A stretch of DNA of 64,000 bases from Hyalella azteca (GCF_000764305.2 NW_025933335.1:1-64000), one strand, 5' to 3'; numbered from the stretch's first letter, positions 25,306 to 38,956 are shown. Numbers and translations: made by a program. The notes: generated by a model from the sequence alone, not told the origin.

Positions 25306-25605
25306 TATATAACTCAGTACTCACTGCAGTGAATGACAGAGAGCGCATTTTCTCGTCCACGAAAACGTGAAGTCACGGACGGACGGACGGACATGCAGAC
25401 GGACGGACATGACGAGCACAATAGTGCATTTTTCCATAAACGAGAAAATGCGCTAAAAATGAGATCAGTAATCACTGAAGTGAGTGACAGTGAGTGTATT
25501 TTCTCGTCCGGCCTTCCGTGAAGTCACGGACGGACGGATGGACATGTCACGGAAGGACATGACGAGCACAATAGCGCCATTTTTCCATAAATGAGAAATG
25601 AGCTA
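25306..25605. mobile_element. Short inverted-repeat element with GGAC microsatellite, two copies
   Basis: The core at 25342-25454 has perfect 15-bp inverted ends, agcgcattttctcgt and acgagaaaatgcgct. Between them lie a (ggac)n microsatellite and the phrase catgacgagcacaatag. A second, more degenerate copy follows directly at about 25490-25605. A third copy is at 51626-51770. This looks like a non-autonomous MITE-like family; no target duplication was resolved. Confidence 0.75.
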
Positions 25606-25609
25606 GAAA

Positions 25610-28400
25610 GACAGAAAAAATAAGCTTCAATATTTGCCTATATCTACAATAGAGTTAAGAAAACCTTCCCTATAAAAGAAAAATATTCCTAGATAGAGAA
25701 TTTGCAGAACAGAACGAAAATTCAACAAATTTCATTTGGAAAAAAAATTCTGCAGTCATTTATATTAGATCAGTACCAATTTTTTGAGATACGTACGTTA
25801 TTGTTGCATACATACATGATAAATCACCCAGCTCTCGCGAAGTACTTCAGACTTTATGTACAGTCACTTGCGTCAAAAATTCCCAACAAATTCATTGCTT
25901 CTAATAACCATTTGAGGCACATCGTTACAACTCCTGCGATGACGATGAACTGTAACTAAAATATTTTCAAGTTTGTCTAGACTATTAATTGCGTACCGGA
26001 ATTTTTTCAACTTTTAAAATTTTAATTCTCGTCCATGCAGTTCTATCAAAGATAATAGATTGCTTCGTGTTCTGTGTCAGTCTACTCACGAATTTATACT
26101 GTTGCTCAATTTCCAACACAAATTTATTTTACGTGTCGTTCGGATCCTGAAGTTTAGGTAATAAAGAAAACCTCAACAATGGCACGGTTCCGGCAGTGTA
26201 TATTTAATTTTCATCTAACTTTCATGGATGGGGAGCTACTAATTTACGAATGGATAAGTCAACTTTCACCTGTTATCCATTTAGCAATTTAAAGTGTTTA
26301 TCAACTTGCTTTATAATCTACACAGGGAGAAGCTGGGAGCGATTGAGTAAAATTTTTGCCTGCCCATTATTCGAACCCTTAATGAACTCAAATTATACTA
26401 AATAAAATAAATAATTAACTATAACCTTAAAGTAAAAATATGACTTAATAAACTAAAGCAAAACTAACAAAACTGCAATAACCTAAAAAATGCTCGATAT
26501 TGTAAAATCATTATAATTTAAATATAATCACAAATAATTATAATCATAAATATTGTAATAATTATTTCCGTTAGAGATGTCCGAATATATTTCCTTGGTG
26601 TTCAACTCTCAATAAATTAATCCGGACTGGTCAACTGATTATCTTGTATGCATATATGGATGGTGTGGGTGTGTAATCAATTGCCAAGTTCGTAAATTTA
26701 AATTATATTATCCCCAGGTTTCGAATCAAAGCGAGATATTCGAGGCTTTCCAAGTTTATGGGATTTACGTCTAATCTTAATTTAACATGCAGAGTCCAAA
26801 CTGACACGTTAATTCATATATTGGCGAAAATTATTATAATAAAAGTTGTAATTTTCCAGTTTAGGAACGCAGTCATCGAACGAAATTAATGCCATAAATT
26901 TGTAAGTGAAGAGAATGCCTTAAATAAATCATGTACATTTCGGACCCTTTAAAAGTAATATGCGATTTTTTTAATATATCATGTACACATCACCGCACTA
27001 AACACGTGCGGATAAAAACTGAGCCTAACCTTCAAAGTCCTGTCATCCGAATTCAAGGGATTTGACACTGTTAATGAAAACATCGCAAGCGTTTTGAGGA
27101 TGCATATCCCAACTGAACTGAATTCAATTCCCAACAGCACACGACATGACTGGGAAACTGCCTCTGACACACGGAGGCGACACGCATGTTGATGCATTCT
27201 TTATTCTTTTGGTCTAGTCTTGAGTATGAGAAAATTCTTATTCATACTGAACGCATAATTCTCATACTGAAAAACAGTATGCGAGGACCGAGATGTGTAG
27301 GTATCCCAAGCTTGTCGAAAGGTTTTTTTTTTTTTGCTTATTTGTTCGTTGTAGTTCGATATAATTATCATTCTTTTGTATATTAAGCTTACTGTTTTTC
27401 ATCTATCTATACAGGTTCATTCGATGTAGTTTGCAAATGCATTGCTGCCTACAGATTCACTTTAAATTCTGGGATAATAATTTTTGCGATGCCATGCAAT
27501 ACAAAGCTGAAACTACAAATGGAGTCACAAAGTTAATTTGTTCGCCAACCCTAAACGGAAATGAGGTATTGAAATTATTTTTATTATTATTATATTAATT
27601 ATTAGCAATTGGTTGTGATTGGCAGTTCGTAAAATTTTATCTAACAGGAAAAACTGTAGGATGGAGAAGAAACGACGAAAAATTAAAAACAACTATAGAT
27701 CAATAAAAATAAAAAGATACAAAACTAAAACACTAACAGTAAATACAGACATAAAAACATTGTCATAAAATTATGCACCATAATAATATGATGGCCGAAA
27801 ACAGCAAATTAGTTCTCGCTATCAACAGCTATCAGCCAGCAGCAAAGATTAAGTCTGAATTGATTGTTACAAAACTAAATTGTAACCAAATTGTAAATAA
27901 ATATAGTTCCAACACATAAATGTTATTTGTCAGCTTCGGATGATAGTTGTGATGCTAATAGCACACCCATATTCATGTTCACTTCTACAGCGCAATAATA
28001 AACAATATTATGTAGTTCCGGCGTCGGAATTTCACCACTGGCTACTTATAAATCTATGAGAAAACCATACAAGCCGAAGATTTTTAATGGATTCCTCATA
28101 CAATTAGTTATTACACATTTACTATAAATACGAATAATTATTATGCTCTTCTGTAAGGTTGCAATCTGCTCAACATAATACAAAAAATTTTATATTTATT
28201 TTACAACGTCTGTTTTGGAACATTTCAAAAATTGAAAGTACTAGGGAATTATAAAGAAAATAATTGAGAACGAATAGGAAACTATTATACTTTACATAGT
28301 TATTTGACCCAGATAAACCTGAATTGCCATCATGAAACTAAATTACCAATTCTAACCAACATTTACCACAAGCCACAACCTCCATGGCGTCCAGATATTG
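25610..28400. other. Non-coding stretch
   Basis: AT-rich, with no supportable gene. A short phrase at about 27416-27480 (gatgtagtttgcaaatgcat) recurs at about 29297-29360. Confidence 0.5.
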
Positions 28401-28408
28401 AACATTTA

Positions 28409-28495
28409 CGTACCTGACAAGGCTTTGACATGCCAAGACGTACCTGCCAAGGCTGTGACATGCCAAGACGTACCTGCCAAGGCTGTGATACGCCG
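28409..28495. repeat. 30-bp minisatellite, three units
   Basis: Three 30-bp units starting cgtacctgccaaggctgtga, the first and last slightly changed. Confidence 0.9.
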
Positions 28496-28884
28496 TGATG
28501 GTGCAGGCTAGAGTCTTCTGCACAGCCGTTGGCAAAGCCGATATCATACTGGGATCTCAATGGCAAGAAGGGACGGCGGTATTGAAAGTAAATATTAGAT
28601 GACAGGATTTGGCTCGCCTAGGGACGGAATACTGTAGATATCAAGCGGCTAGACTGAGATCCGGCAGAGACCAGAAATGTGCCTTAATGGTTCTATTTAG
28701 GCAGGTATTGATGTTGACGGGATTTACGATCCTCTTGATAGAGCAACAGTCGAGCCAATTGACGTTAGTAAGTTAATTAGAGTCAAGTCATTAAAGTAAT
28801 TAATCTACTACCATATGTATGATGTGTGTTAAATTGGATTGCAGAAGCTGAGAGTCCGTTTTCGTAACCCATTAGTTTGGGCAA

Positions 28885-29660
28885 AGCATATTTTCTACTT
28901 ATGAAAGACAAGATTTTAAAAGATTGTATGAAACTTCTCTGATTTTGCGTTATATTCTCGAATCAGGATTGGTTTTAGATTACTTGTTTTGTATACTCAC
29001 TGACTGGATAACTGTTAATAACGAATCAAAGACTTTTATATTTATTAAAAACAGGTTTAATTTAATTCCCATCCTTCCATAACTTTTCTTTCAACTGCAA
29101 ATTATCTTCCTTTAGCAAGTACAATCTTTCTTATTTTTTCAGCAGCGAACGAATATTTTTATGAAGATAATAAATATGTTCGATTTTGATCGAGTAAGGT
29201 TAAAGTTTGATGGTGAATTGAATTTCTAAAATTATATATATGTACATATTTATAAAAATCTGTGAAATAAACATTTGTTGTTGAAAATAAACTATCTACA
29301 TGTTTATTCGATGTAGTTTGCAAATGCATTGCTGCAAATAGATTCACATTAAATTTTATATATATGTTGTATTAATTTAAAACTTGAATAAAAAATGCAA
29401 AAGCATTGGTTTTATGCTACCTGATTTCCGAGCTGTTTAAAAAAAATTAAAATTAAAGAAAAGTCTTGTATCATGTCTGGAATCAGTGAACAATTCTAAA
29501 CAATGCACTTCAAGTGTACAGTATCTCCTTTTCGAAACGAACGTCGCTTCATCTGAATTTTAAATCAGCCAACTCTAGTAATTCCTATTCACAAGGAGCA
29601 ACTCATCGTTTCACGAAAACCTCGTCAGCATAAATGGTGTTTGTTATTAATATATTCTAG
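28885..29660. repeat. Module D, copy 1
   Basis: Direct match to 38957-39290 (first half) and 40180-40469 (second half). Both copies end at exactly the phrase tattaatatattctag. Copy 2 carries about 880 extra bases in the middle, including the foldback element at 39492-39760. Confidence 0.85.
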
Positions 29661-32600
29661 TATATCTTGTATGCCTTACTTTATACAGTTGGAGAATTGC
29701 TCGAGCTTTGTGAAGTAGGCAGTGAGTAGAACGTCTAGGCTTACATTGCATACGTCCAAGCTTGCATTGAGGAGGTTGTCTGCGTATAGAAAAAATTAAC
29801 AAACTTATTTGTCCCTAGTCTCTGTATAAGAGACGAGGGCCATTTAATGTTGGTATCAGTTACAATGCTTGCAGCAAAGCTAAAATAAGGACGTGCGAAT
29901 ATATGTTACGCGAAAAAAATTTTAAATACGAACATTGTCAGAAGTCATTAGTGTATTTATTGAGGGTCAATTGCTGATGATTTGCGTAGCTCACTTTTTC
30001 TAACGGGTTTAAAATCAGAGTAATTATGTTGAGTAATAAGTAATATAATATAGTGAGTAATAAGTGTGTTAAGGATCATTTTTAACCAAGACGGATTTAT
30101 TTGAAGGTACTGGCTCGTTACAGGGGACATTGCCACGAAGCCAATCCAAGCCCTGTTATTTTATCAAAGAATGGAATGATTGAGTTACAATGTCATACGT
30201 CGATAAAACATCTGGTATCTTTCATCACATATACTAGCAAGAAATTGAGTTCCTGGCCATAGTTCTTTTTATGCAGCATCGTTTAAAATAACGAGATTGT
30301 TGAAAACATTTTAAATTAATTATTCGAATAATTCTCGCAATAGAAGATCTTGTAATATTGGAATTAATCTCCTAAGGAATATCGATGTACAATAAAAAAT
30401 GAATGAAGATCATTATTCACTTCTAGCCATGCGCGCATAAAAGTTATCGCAGGCAGATCGTGAGGCTCTCTCGTCTTGGAGGCTTTTCTGCTCAAGATTT
30501 ATTGAGTCTGTCACGTCCCGAGCAGTTCGGCCTCAGGGGCCATACTTCCAAAACTCGCTAAGTGAACGTAAGTACTTACGCTCTATTATCTTGTCTATGA
30601 TTGGTGGATTTTGCTGTAAAGGCCGTCAATGATTGGCTGATGAACTTACGATCTATTAACTTTTTTTTAAGTATAGGCCCAGCAGGACAAACTTACAACG
30701 CTATTCCAATACACAGCAGTGTCGACACACGAGGACAATTGCACCGCGAGTAGTGGCGGTTATAGTTGTTAAAAATCGAAAGATATTTTTATTAACAAAG
30801 CATTAAACTATCACAGCTGAAGCTGATAAGCTTCTAGCGAGATCGAAACATCTCCGCAGATCGTAGTTAGTCATTTGGTAATCGAAACACGCACATCATT
30901 ATTTAGCCAGTTTAGCCCCGTATTATATGTTAAACGTCGTAGTGGCTGCCACTACTGGCTCCGGGTCAATAGCCTTGAGTGCATGAGCCTTTTACTGCCA
31001 ATCAGACATGAATTGGCTATTTAGAGTCGAGAGTGAATTCAGGGTAGATTTTTTAAAACAAATGTATGTAGTAATTCAGGAATTTATAATAAGCGAAAAT
31101 ATGAATGACACGCTCGTTCGATTCGCTTCCTAAATCATCTCATTAAAGGAGTCCAGTAGTATTGGATGTAGCAGGTAATCTTAAGAAACGAATTGATTTT
31201 AATTCAAAATTCCAGATTACTACTAATTGAATTTCAATGTAAACTAGAATTGGTTTAGAGAATATAGCCTTTACACTAGTTTATCTTCTTAATTGTCTTA
31301 TTAAGAAAATTCTATTCTTATTATCCGAGAAGTTCCCATGTGTCCTGTTACAAATTCAGATCCACATATTCTAATCGGAAAATACAGACTTGCTTTCCGA
31401 GCTTTGAGCTCAATATTTCAACTATTATGGTTCCTATTAATACGAAAACTATTCAAGCCTGTGTAATTGTTGGACGGACTCTCGAAGCGACATTCCCTCG
31501 CTTGTAGCAAAGCTGTTCCGCACTTCCAGAGTGCAAACTCGTTCCGGTTTTGAGCGACCAAATATCAAGGGCCCCCTTCGTCTGCTGGCCAGTGGGCCGC
31601 TAGATTGAACCAATCAGATGCTTGCTTCTCATTTCAGATCGGAGCTTAAACGGAAATCGTTGAATGATTTTTGATTAAACTCCAGCAGAAATTCAGGTTT
31701 GACGGGAGTAATGGCGATAAGTTAGCTGCGAGTCATTCAGTAATTAACTTTTTCTTGATTTAGCTTATAGTATTCTGTGTGGAAAAAATATTATTTTTGG
31801 ATTTATAATCATCATCTAGCAACTTGAAAACCTCGGTAAATACTTTTATTCTATGACAAAAACGTTCAATATTTATAAGGAAAAAATCCAGCCTTTTTTA
31901 CCGATTCTTTTTACCAGATAATTTTTTAATTGGCCTAATGCCTTATCAGTAAAATGCCTTCTAAACCACAAAGAGTTATTGCTCAAGCAATCAACAACAA
32001 TCCTCACCTAAATACTTCGCCTCTCTCGATAAATCTACTGGAAATCAATGGAAGGGAAAAGCCTGAGATTATCGTTCCGCCATTTCTTTAATCTTGATTA
32101 ACTAAAGCATATCATTGTTTCAGCTGATATTTAACCTACTTAATTTATTTTGTGACCATTTAGCCTACCATATTTGGTGATCACTATTTATACATCCAAA
32201 TAATTCAATCAACTTTAAAATATAACTCAAAGCTCTTTGTTGATAAAAAATCAGCTTTCAAGTTCTTGGCCGACAGGCATAGGGTGTAATTTTATGTGTA
32301 TAGCATACTTGCGCCGAGCTCTACTAATTTATTTTAATTGAAATCTTTAAACGCGATGCGATCCCGACCCAGGGCTCACTGAGATCGCCTAGACCCACTT
32401 CTCTGAGATCGTGGCTCCATGAATTTCTCTGTGCGCTGAGACACTCGTGGAGGTGTCCGAACAAAAAGTTATCTACTGTGGTAGAATCGATCGTTTGGAA
32501 TCGCAGATCAACCGACATGTCACAATCAAATTCATTTTGCATTGTATTATAGAATTCTAACTTACGTAAAATTGTTCGACTACTTTTTATTTATGATAAT

Positions 32601-35397
32601 CCACCACCAATAAAATTCTACAGCTACCAGAGTTTTCACCGCAATCTCAAATGTATGCTTATACAGGTAACTCTATTGGTTAATCCAAGTCCAAAGGAGT
32701 TCCAGATAAGACGAAATTTCATGGCATTCGCACTTGATTATCGGTTTCAAATAACCTTTAATTTAATTTTTTTCAAAATGCCATAATGTTTATCTCTAGT
32801 TATAAACAAAAAGCTTCTTCAGTGCATTGCCTCAAATTTTCCTGGCGACTTATTCCCGTTTCCGATATTTTGTTTTTTAAATCCAGAAATCAAGTGTGTA
32901 TTTGTAGGTGTGTTCACCAATGGCATTAACACTCTAAGGTGTATCATGAACATAAGTGTGATAGAACACACATTTTTTATAGTTTTTCATCAAGGAAAAC
33001 TTGCTTCAAGGTTTTTATTCATAAACATTCGGAAATCTAATTTTTATCTGGAACAACGCATGAAAATCATTTCATTTTCAGCTGGTTGTTGTTATGCATT
33101 TTTATATATGTTGCAATTCAAGAATTCTTAAGGAAAAAAATTTGTAAGAACACAGTTTTTTTATGCATATAACAAAGACAAATATAAATAATATTCCGAT
33201 GTATGTTGGAATATTATAAACATTGCATAATATTTAATATTATATAATTGTATAATTGTATACAATATTACACCCAGATATGGTTGTAGAATTAGTTCAA
33301 TTCACGTGTTCTGAGGACTATCGATCACCGAGTACAAGCTTTACTTTCAAAAACATTCACCTTCTCAAATGCTCGAAAACTTTCTATGAGAAAAATGTTT
33401 GTATTCTCATGCATTCTTTTGCTTCATATTTTTTTAAACTTCCGCGCTCGAATCCTTGATTTCAACATAGGAGCAAAAAACTTTCAAGTGATATATTTCG
33501 TCAGCAACAAAACTGGAAACTTTTCACGGACAATTCTCGATTCATACGAACTAAGTGAAAAGTTAATATAAAAAAATTTTTTTTGCTCTAATAAACTTTG
33601 ATGGATATTCAGCTCAGAGTGGAGTCTAAAAATTGTTAATCGCTGACCCAGAATGTTCAAAACTAAATCCAAATAAAGGTCAACGATGTCATGCGACAAA
33701 ATCCACGGAGATTGCTTTTCGTGTTTCAGTTACTGCCACACGTTAAACTTAAGTCAGAAGGTCAAAGATTTACAGAAAATGTTTTATTAATTGTTCAAAT
33801 TCAAAGTATAAATATATAACTGGTTCAACTAATTGAAAGATTCTTCTTTCGAAAACTCCTTCTGAAAGTCAAAAGAACCTGGATGATGTAACTTCAGAGA
33901 ATGTTCTGTGGGAGATTCACCATGATTTCGACAGTGGCTGAGATTATTGCTTGTGAAGCTACTTAAATAGTTATTTTAATGTAACTTAATTTACCGTATT
34001 TTAGGCCATACCAAATTTATGATAGTAAATGAAGCTGCTTTCCCAATTATTTTTAAGGTGAGGTGTGTTGAGAAATTCACTGGCATGAAAAAATTAAAAA
34101 AAAATCGCAGCAATTACGTAGTCATTTGAATTATTTACCTATAAAAATGAGACTTTCATCTATAGAAACAGTCGCATTTGAAATTTACAATCTATATCAG
34201 GTTTTAATGTATAAACTAATCTTTTTCATAAAAATTATCATTTTACTCTATGCCCAAGGTAAACTTTTACTTTTTCCTTTAGTAAATATTATCATTTATT
34301 TTCTTATCTTGTTGAATTATCATTTTACTTTATGCGTAAGAAGCCTGAACCTGTCTTTTGATGTAATGAAAACGATTAATTGAGAATTTATGATTCGCTT
34401 TCCACTTTGAAGTGTTTCTTCACGTAAACATAAACAAGCCTTGGCTAAGGGAGTTCAAACACGGAGATTTTTCCCCAAACCTCGTGCAGTTCGGTAATTA
34501 TAACCTGGAAGTTCAAAGCCATTAGGACTAAAGTTAGAGATTTGAGCAACACACAAGAAGCCTCCGTATAATTGTTGGTCCTGGATAACTTAAGGAAACT
34601 GTTTATTAGATGAGGATAATACACGTTAGTTGCTGTCACCTTGGGACCTAAAATATTATCTCGTCACATGAACAGCAAATTTCTCATGTCTTTTCCTAAT
34701 CTTTCTTAGAAGCCCTTGACATTTTTTTAAAGGACATGATTGTTAGTTGAAATATGAGAGTTGTACAAAAATAATTGGGCGTTAATTAATTTCCTTTAAA
34801 CTTAAACAGGAATGAGCTTCACACATGTAGTGAAGTAAAATCGTACATAATTATAATTCTTAATTCATATTCGTCTTTTACCGAGACAAAGAAAATATTT
34901 TCAGGCAAAATTAAGATAATTACAAACTTCACTATTATTAATCCACCGCACCTTATTAACGAATTTTGAAATGCTTTTCGCAAATTATATTTATGATTTA
35001 TATTATTTATATCAAAATGATATATGATTGTTTATATTATTCTTAACTTTGTATTTCATCATTAAATAATGTGTGACAAATTCTGCTGGATACAAAAATT
35101 GAGATTATGTACAAAAATCTTTGGAAGTTATAAATGAATATTTTCAGGATATAATTAGTAAAAATAACAATATTCCTTATTCCTTTAATTTCTGCAGATG
35201 TTTGGTAACTATGAAAACTAATAACGATTTTTTTGTTTATCGAAAGTAAAGTGTGCAAAATTTAATTCTATGTAAATATAGGAACATAGGAAAAATATTT
35301 GGAACTCAGTAACACGTTAAAATTTTCAATTATTAGTCCAAAACTAAGGGTAGATTTTGGCAATAGAAATGTGTAGAGGTGGAAAATAACAGCTTCT
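29661..35397. other. Non-coding stretch
   Basis: No supportable gene, RNA gene or mobile-element end. Short open frames here lack recognisable features. Confidence 0.5.
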
Positions 35398-35838
35398 TGC
35401 AGACCAGCTGCATCAATAGCAGAAGTTAGCATCAAAACTTCCATTGATAATAAATTTCCTTAGGCTTGCATGCAACAATAATAGAAGTTTGCATCTAAGA
35501 TCGCATCAATAACAACCATTCTGCAGGCCTTCATACATCAATAACAGAAATTCGTATTAAGGCTTGCATCAATAACAACCATCCTGCAGGCCCATGCTAG
35601 TAATGCTAGTGCAAAAGTCGGGACATCGTCTGATGATGCTGGTGCAAACATCGGGACATAAATAACAGAAATTCGTATTAAGGCTTGCATCAATAACAAC
35701 CTTCCAGCAAGCCATCATACATCAATAATAGAAGTTAGCATCAGAGCTTGCATCAACAACAAAATACTGCATGCTAACATACATCAATAACAAGCTTCCT
35801 GCAAGCCAGCATGCATCAATAGCAGAAGTTTGCATAAA
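35398..35838. repeat. Irregular minisatellite with embedded 33-bp units
   Basis: Repeated phrases such as gcatcaataacaacc and gaagttagcatca recur at irregular spacing. At 35604-35660 two units of the gctggtgcaaac minisatellite found at 38.3, 41.0 and 41.6 kb sit inside it. The phrase ttcgtattaaggcttgcatc occurs on both sides of them. Confidence 0.75.
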
Positions 35839-35849
35839 ATCTCCCCATC

Positions 35850-37680
35850 AAAATCTTATTTAGGCGTGGAAGAGTTTCCCCGTTGGTCTGTGAAGTTTGT
35901 CAGAAACTAAGCGTGCCGAGCAGTTCACTTTTCGGACATAATAATGAAGCTCCTTTTAAAACCACTTCATTTTTCTGCGGTCCATTCAGCTAGAAATTTT
36001 TGCTAAATTTTGTTTTTGCATTCTGAAGCCTGCCTGCAACGAAGAGACTTTATTTTTACCTAAAATCATAGTAGCACACGCGATCCTATTAAAACGCTGC
36101 TAAGGGCCTCCTTGGGCAGCGTACAGCCGTTCTTTGGAGAAATGATTAGCTTGTGAGGATATTCGGGCACGAAACACTCTCCGTTTCTCACGAATCCATC
36201 GGGCTGAACGTCACGACGAAAAAGTATATACGAACATGAACTTTCGCTCCCGAGTCTAAGAAGGCAATAAAGAAAGAGGGGAGCTGAGAGGGTAGCCCAA
36301 AAACGTCCCCATAGCAGCCTCCAATCGAAGGTCAGATCCTTTACTCCCCACAGCTTTCCCCAGAACAAACACTTCCCTGGAGAAAGTCCCCAGGGGGAGG
36401 AAATCGGGTGAGCAGAGATTGCCGCGTCGCTGAGACGTCTAATGGAGGAGGAAATAACTAGGAACTATGAATAATATATTTTGTGAAGAATGGGAAATGC
36501 TAGGTCGTTTAAAATTGTTCAATTGGCTTTACTAGAAAATGGTAAAAAAATACAGTGTTCAGAAAAAATTAAGTTGAATGTACAAATTTGTTCCTTTGAG
36601 TAAACATTCCCCTAAAATAAGGAACAAGTAAACTTTATAGCACATAAATTCTAGAATTTTTTAACAAATCACCGGCGTTCCTGGTTAGAGTCAATTGTTG
36701 CGACAATAGAGGGCCACTTTTCAGAGCATGCAAATGAAGATGTCTTGCCTGGGCTTGTTTGTGGACTGCCTCAACTTGACTAGGCTACGGGAAATTGTTC
36801 AAATCCAGCCTCGCCACGGGTAATTGTTTCGCTACTCCAGTAATGGAGAGAATTAAGTAAGCAATGAAGTTAACGAGCGGGCACAGATATGTGAGAAGAG
36901 CTACAGCCCTGGGCATAGCCCTGAAATAAAGGAGAAATTCAGATGTCAAGGCTTAAATTTCATGGATAACAAATAAAATGATTTCGTAAGGAAATATTGG
37001 ACTACAGGTTCGTGTTTGAGATGAAAAAGTGCAGTAAGTATTTTATTTTCTTTTAATGCAAAGTCAAAAATAAAAATGAAATAAAAATAAAACAAAGATA
37101 ACAGCTAGTCGGAACATGATCGGTGATGGTATAATTCGCAGTAAAAAGTTCCGACTTTATGTGGCAATTAGTCAATTAGTCGACGATTCATCATTTCTAT
37201 CATGTATAATATTAGTATAGAGTTGCAGAATTTTTCAGTTGCGCCCAGGATAGTTTATAGTTTATACATGCGAGTTGGAAAGCCCCTTATTCCGAATCAA
37301 TCAACCACAATCCAACGTTATTATTTTAAAACAATAATTAAAGAAAAACCCGGTTTCAACTTTAATTGAAACTTAAACTTGTGGTTTTAATTATAATTTG
37401 CCCCGTAAAATTGATTAAATTTTGTTTTAAATCTTGCTCTTCCCTCCATTCCTCAATAGCTCAGGATTTCACTACCAAAAAATTAGTCCTATACTTAATA
37501 TCCTGATATGATTAGATTTGAACCTTTGAGTTTTTACCGACATAATTACATTAAATACATAAATTTTATACTAATCACGAAATTCGATGATCACTCTAAA
37601 AATAATGTCACGGCATCAGTTCCCTGGCTACAGGGGTTTCCGCTGCGGGTTAATCGAAAGCCGTTCCTTGGAACTTTATT
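35850..37680. other. Non-coding stretch
   Basis: A GC-richer patch at 36060-36440 has a 100-codon minus-strand open frame with no recognisable domain. Nothing else was seen. Confidence 0.45.
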
Positions 37681-37736
37681 GAGATCTTATGACCTTATGA
37701 CCTTACCTTATGAGTTCGGGACTTCCTAGTCCCCGG

Positions 37737-37845
37737 TCACGCTGATGCGCCGTCTTCGTCGTCCTCCGTCTCCGAGTCGTCGCTAGGCAGGTCACCCCGC
37801 CCTCGGGTCCCGGATGTAATGTTGGACGTCTTGAGTGGCAACCTG
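37737..37845 (-). pseudogene. Acidic C-terminal reading frame, copy 1 (module C)
   Basis: On the minus strand a frame ends GDLPSDDSETEDDEDGASA and stops at 37737-37739. The same ending with a conserved stop is present at 38761. The acidic serine-rich tail looks like the C-terminus of a nuclear or phosphorylated protein. The family is unknown and nothing upstream could be joined to it, so it is most likely a copied gene or transposon fragment. Confidence 0.35.
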
Positions 37846-37920
37846 AACGTAATCTGAACAATATAGCTTTTATTTTATAAACAAATGCAGCAAGTCTAAT
37901 TATAATGCAAGTATTAAATT

Positions 37921-38300
37921 TAATTAATTCAACAGTGTAGCACGTATTTCAGATAAAATTTACCAATTACAACGAGTCAAGTAACTTACGAAGTTTACGA
38001 GTGGAGATGTTAAGAACACTGCTGCCTTCTGACTAGCGGTAAACAGAGATGTGCTAGTGACATTTCGCAATGACTTAGAATTTCCTCTAAACCGAAGTCA
38101 CAAATTGGCTAAAATAATAAATAAACAGTGTGATACAATTAACCCTAACAGTTAGAAGATAAATTTGAAAATTTACCCAAGTTACAAAATTGCAGATGCA
38201 AAAAATTATTTCAAAGTCTTGAAGAAACTGGTAGTTAACAGATTGATAGCCGGACCCTCATCATAAATGATGAAGGTTTTAGCCGTCTCCAGTCGAATGG
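37921..38300. repeat. Module A, copy 1
   Basis: Direct match to 40471-40900, both running straight into the 30/33-bp minisatellite. Shared phrases include caacagtgtagcacgtattt and gtagttaacagattgatagc. Copy 2 carries the small palindromic insertion at 40577-40621. Confidence 0.85.
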
Positions 38301-38442
38301 TGTCGGGACATCGCATGATAATGCTGGTGCAAACGTCGGGACATCGCATAATGCTGGTGCAAACGTCGGAACATCGCATGATGCTGGTGCAAACGTCGGG
38401 ACATCGCATGATGCTGGTGCAAACGTCGGGACATCGCATGAT
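38301..38442. repeat. 30-bp minisatellite, array 1
   Basis: Four to five units with the core gatgctggtgcaaacgtcgg. The period is 30 bp (33 when gat is doubled). Open frames on both strands follow from the period. Confidence 0.95.
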
Positions 38443-38454
38443 AAGCCCTAGTGG

Positions 38455-38712
38455 TAGGGCAGGGTGGCCCAGTGGTTAAAGTTCAGAGTACCAAGATTGG
38501 AGCAGAGAGGCGCGGGTTCGATCCCAGCTCTGTGAGCCAGTTTCTGGTCAGAATCGGCGAGGAGGCTGGGCGGTTAAGCACAGCAGAATTGTAGCAGTGA
38601 GTTGCGAGTTCGAGACCTCAACACGCAGTGAATGTTCTGCGATGTTAAGAATCGGCGACAGGCCTACGGCCTAATAAACGCTGAAACCGCTACTACTACT
38701 ACTACTACTACT
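38455..38712 (+). mobile_element. tRNA-derived SINE with (TAC)n tail
   Basis: An RNA polymerase III A box, tggcccagtgg (38465-38475), and a B box, ggttcgatccc (38515-38525), are spaced as in a tRNA gene. The cloverleaf is not intact. A tRNA-unrelated body follows and ends in a run of TAC triplets at 38691-38712. This is the standard layout of a SINE. It sits exactly between the minisatellite and module C copy 2. Target duplications were not resolved. Confidence 0.8.
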
Positions 38713-38760
38713 ATAATGCCTTATGACCTTATGATGAGTTTAGGACGTCGTAGTCCACGG

Positions 38761-38934
38761 TCACGCTGATACGCCGCCTTCGTCGTCCTCCGTCTCCGAG
38801 TCGTCGTCGGATGTAACGTTGGACGTGTTCCGTCTATTTGCCCTCCTTTGGGCCACCTGAAGCAAGATGCTGTTGCTTGTCACTTGCTGAGGGTGGTTTC
38901 CCATTACTGGACAGTCTGGGATCTTTCTCAACCA
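38761..38934 (-). pseudogene. Acidic C-terminal reading frame, copy 2 (module C)
   Basis: A 57-codon minus-strand open frame starting after a TAG reads WLRKIPDCPVMGNHPQQ, then ILLQVAQRRANRRNTSN, and ends SDDDSETEDDEGGVSA with a stop at 38761-38763. The last 16 or so codons and the stop are shared with 37737-37845, with D-to-G and A-to-V changes. It has a basic patch followed by an acidic tail. No family is recognised. It may be the 3' exon of a duplicated gene or part of a mobile element. Confidence 0.35.
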
Positions 38935-38956
38935 CTAGTCCAGTAGTCTCTTGAAT

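Noticed and set aside
38465..38535. tRNA gene
   Set aside because: A and B boxes are present, but no cloverleaf pairs cleanly and a long body with a TAC tail follows, as in a SINE.
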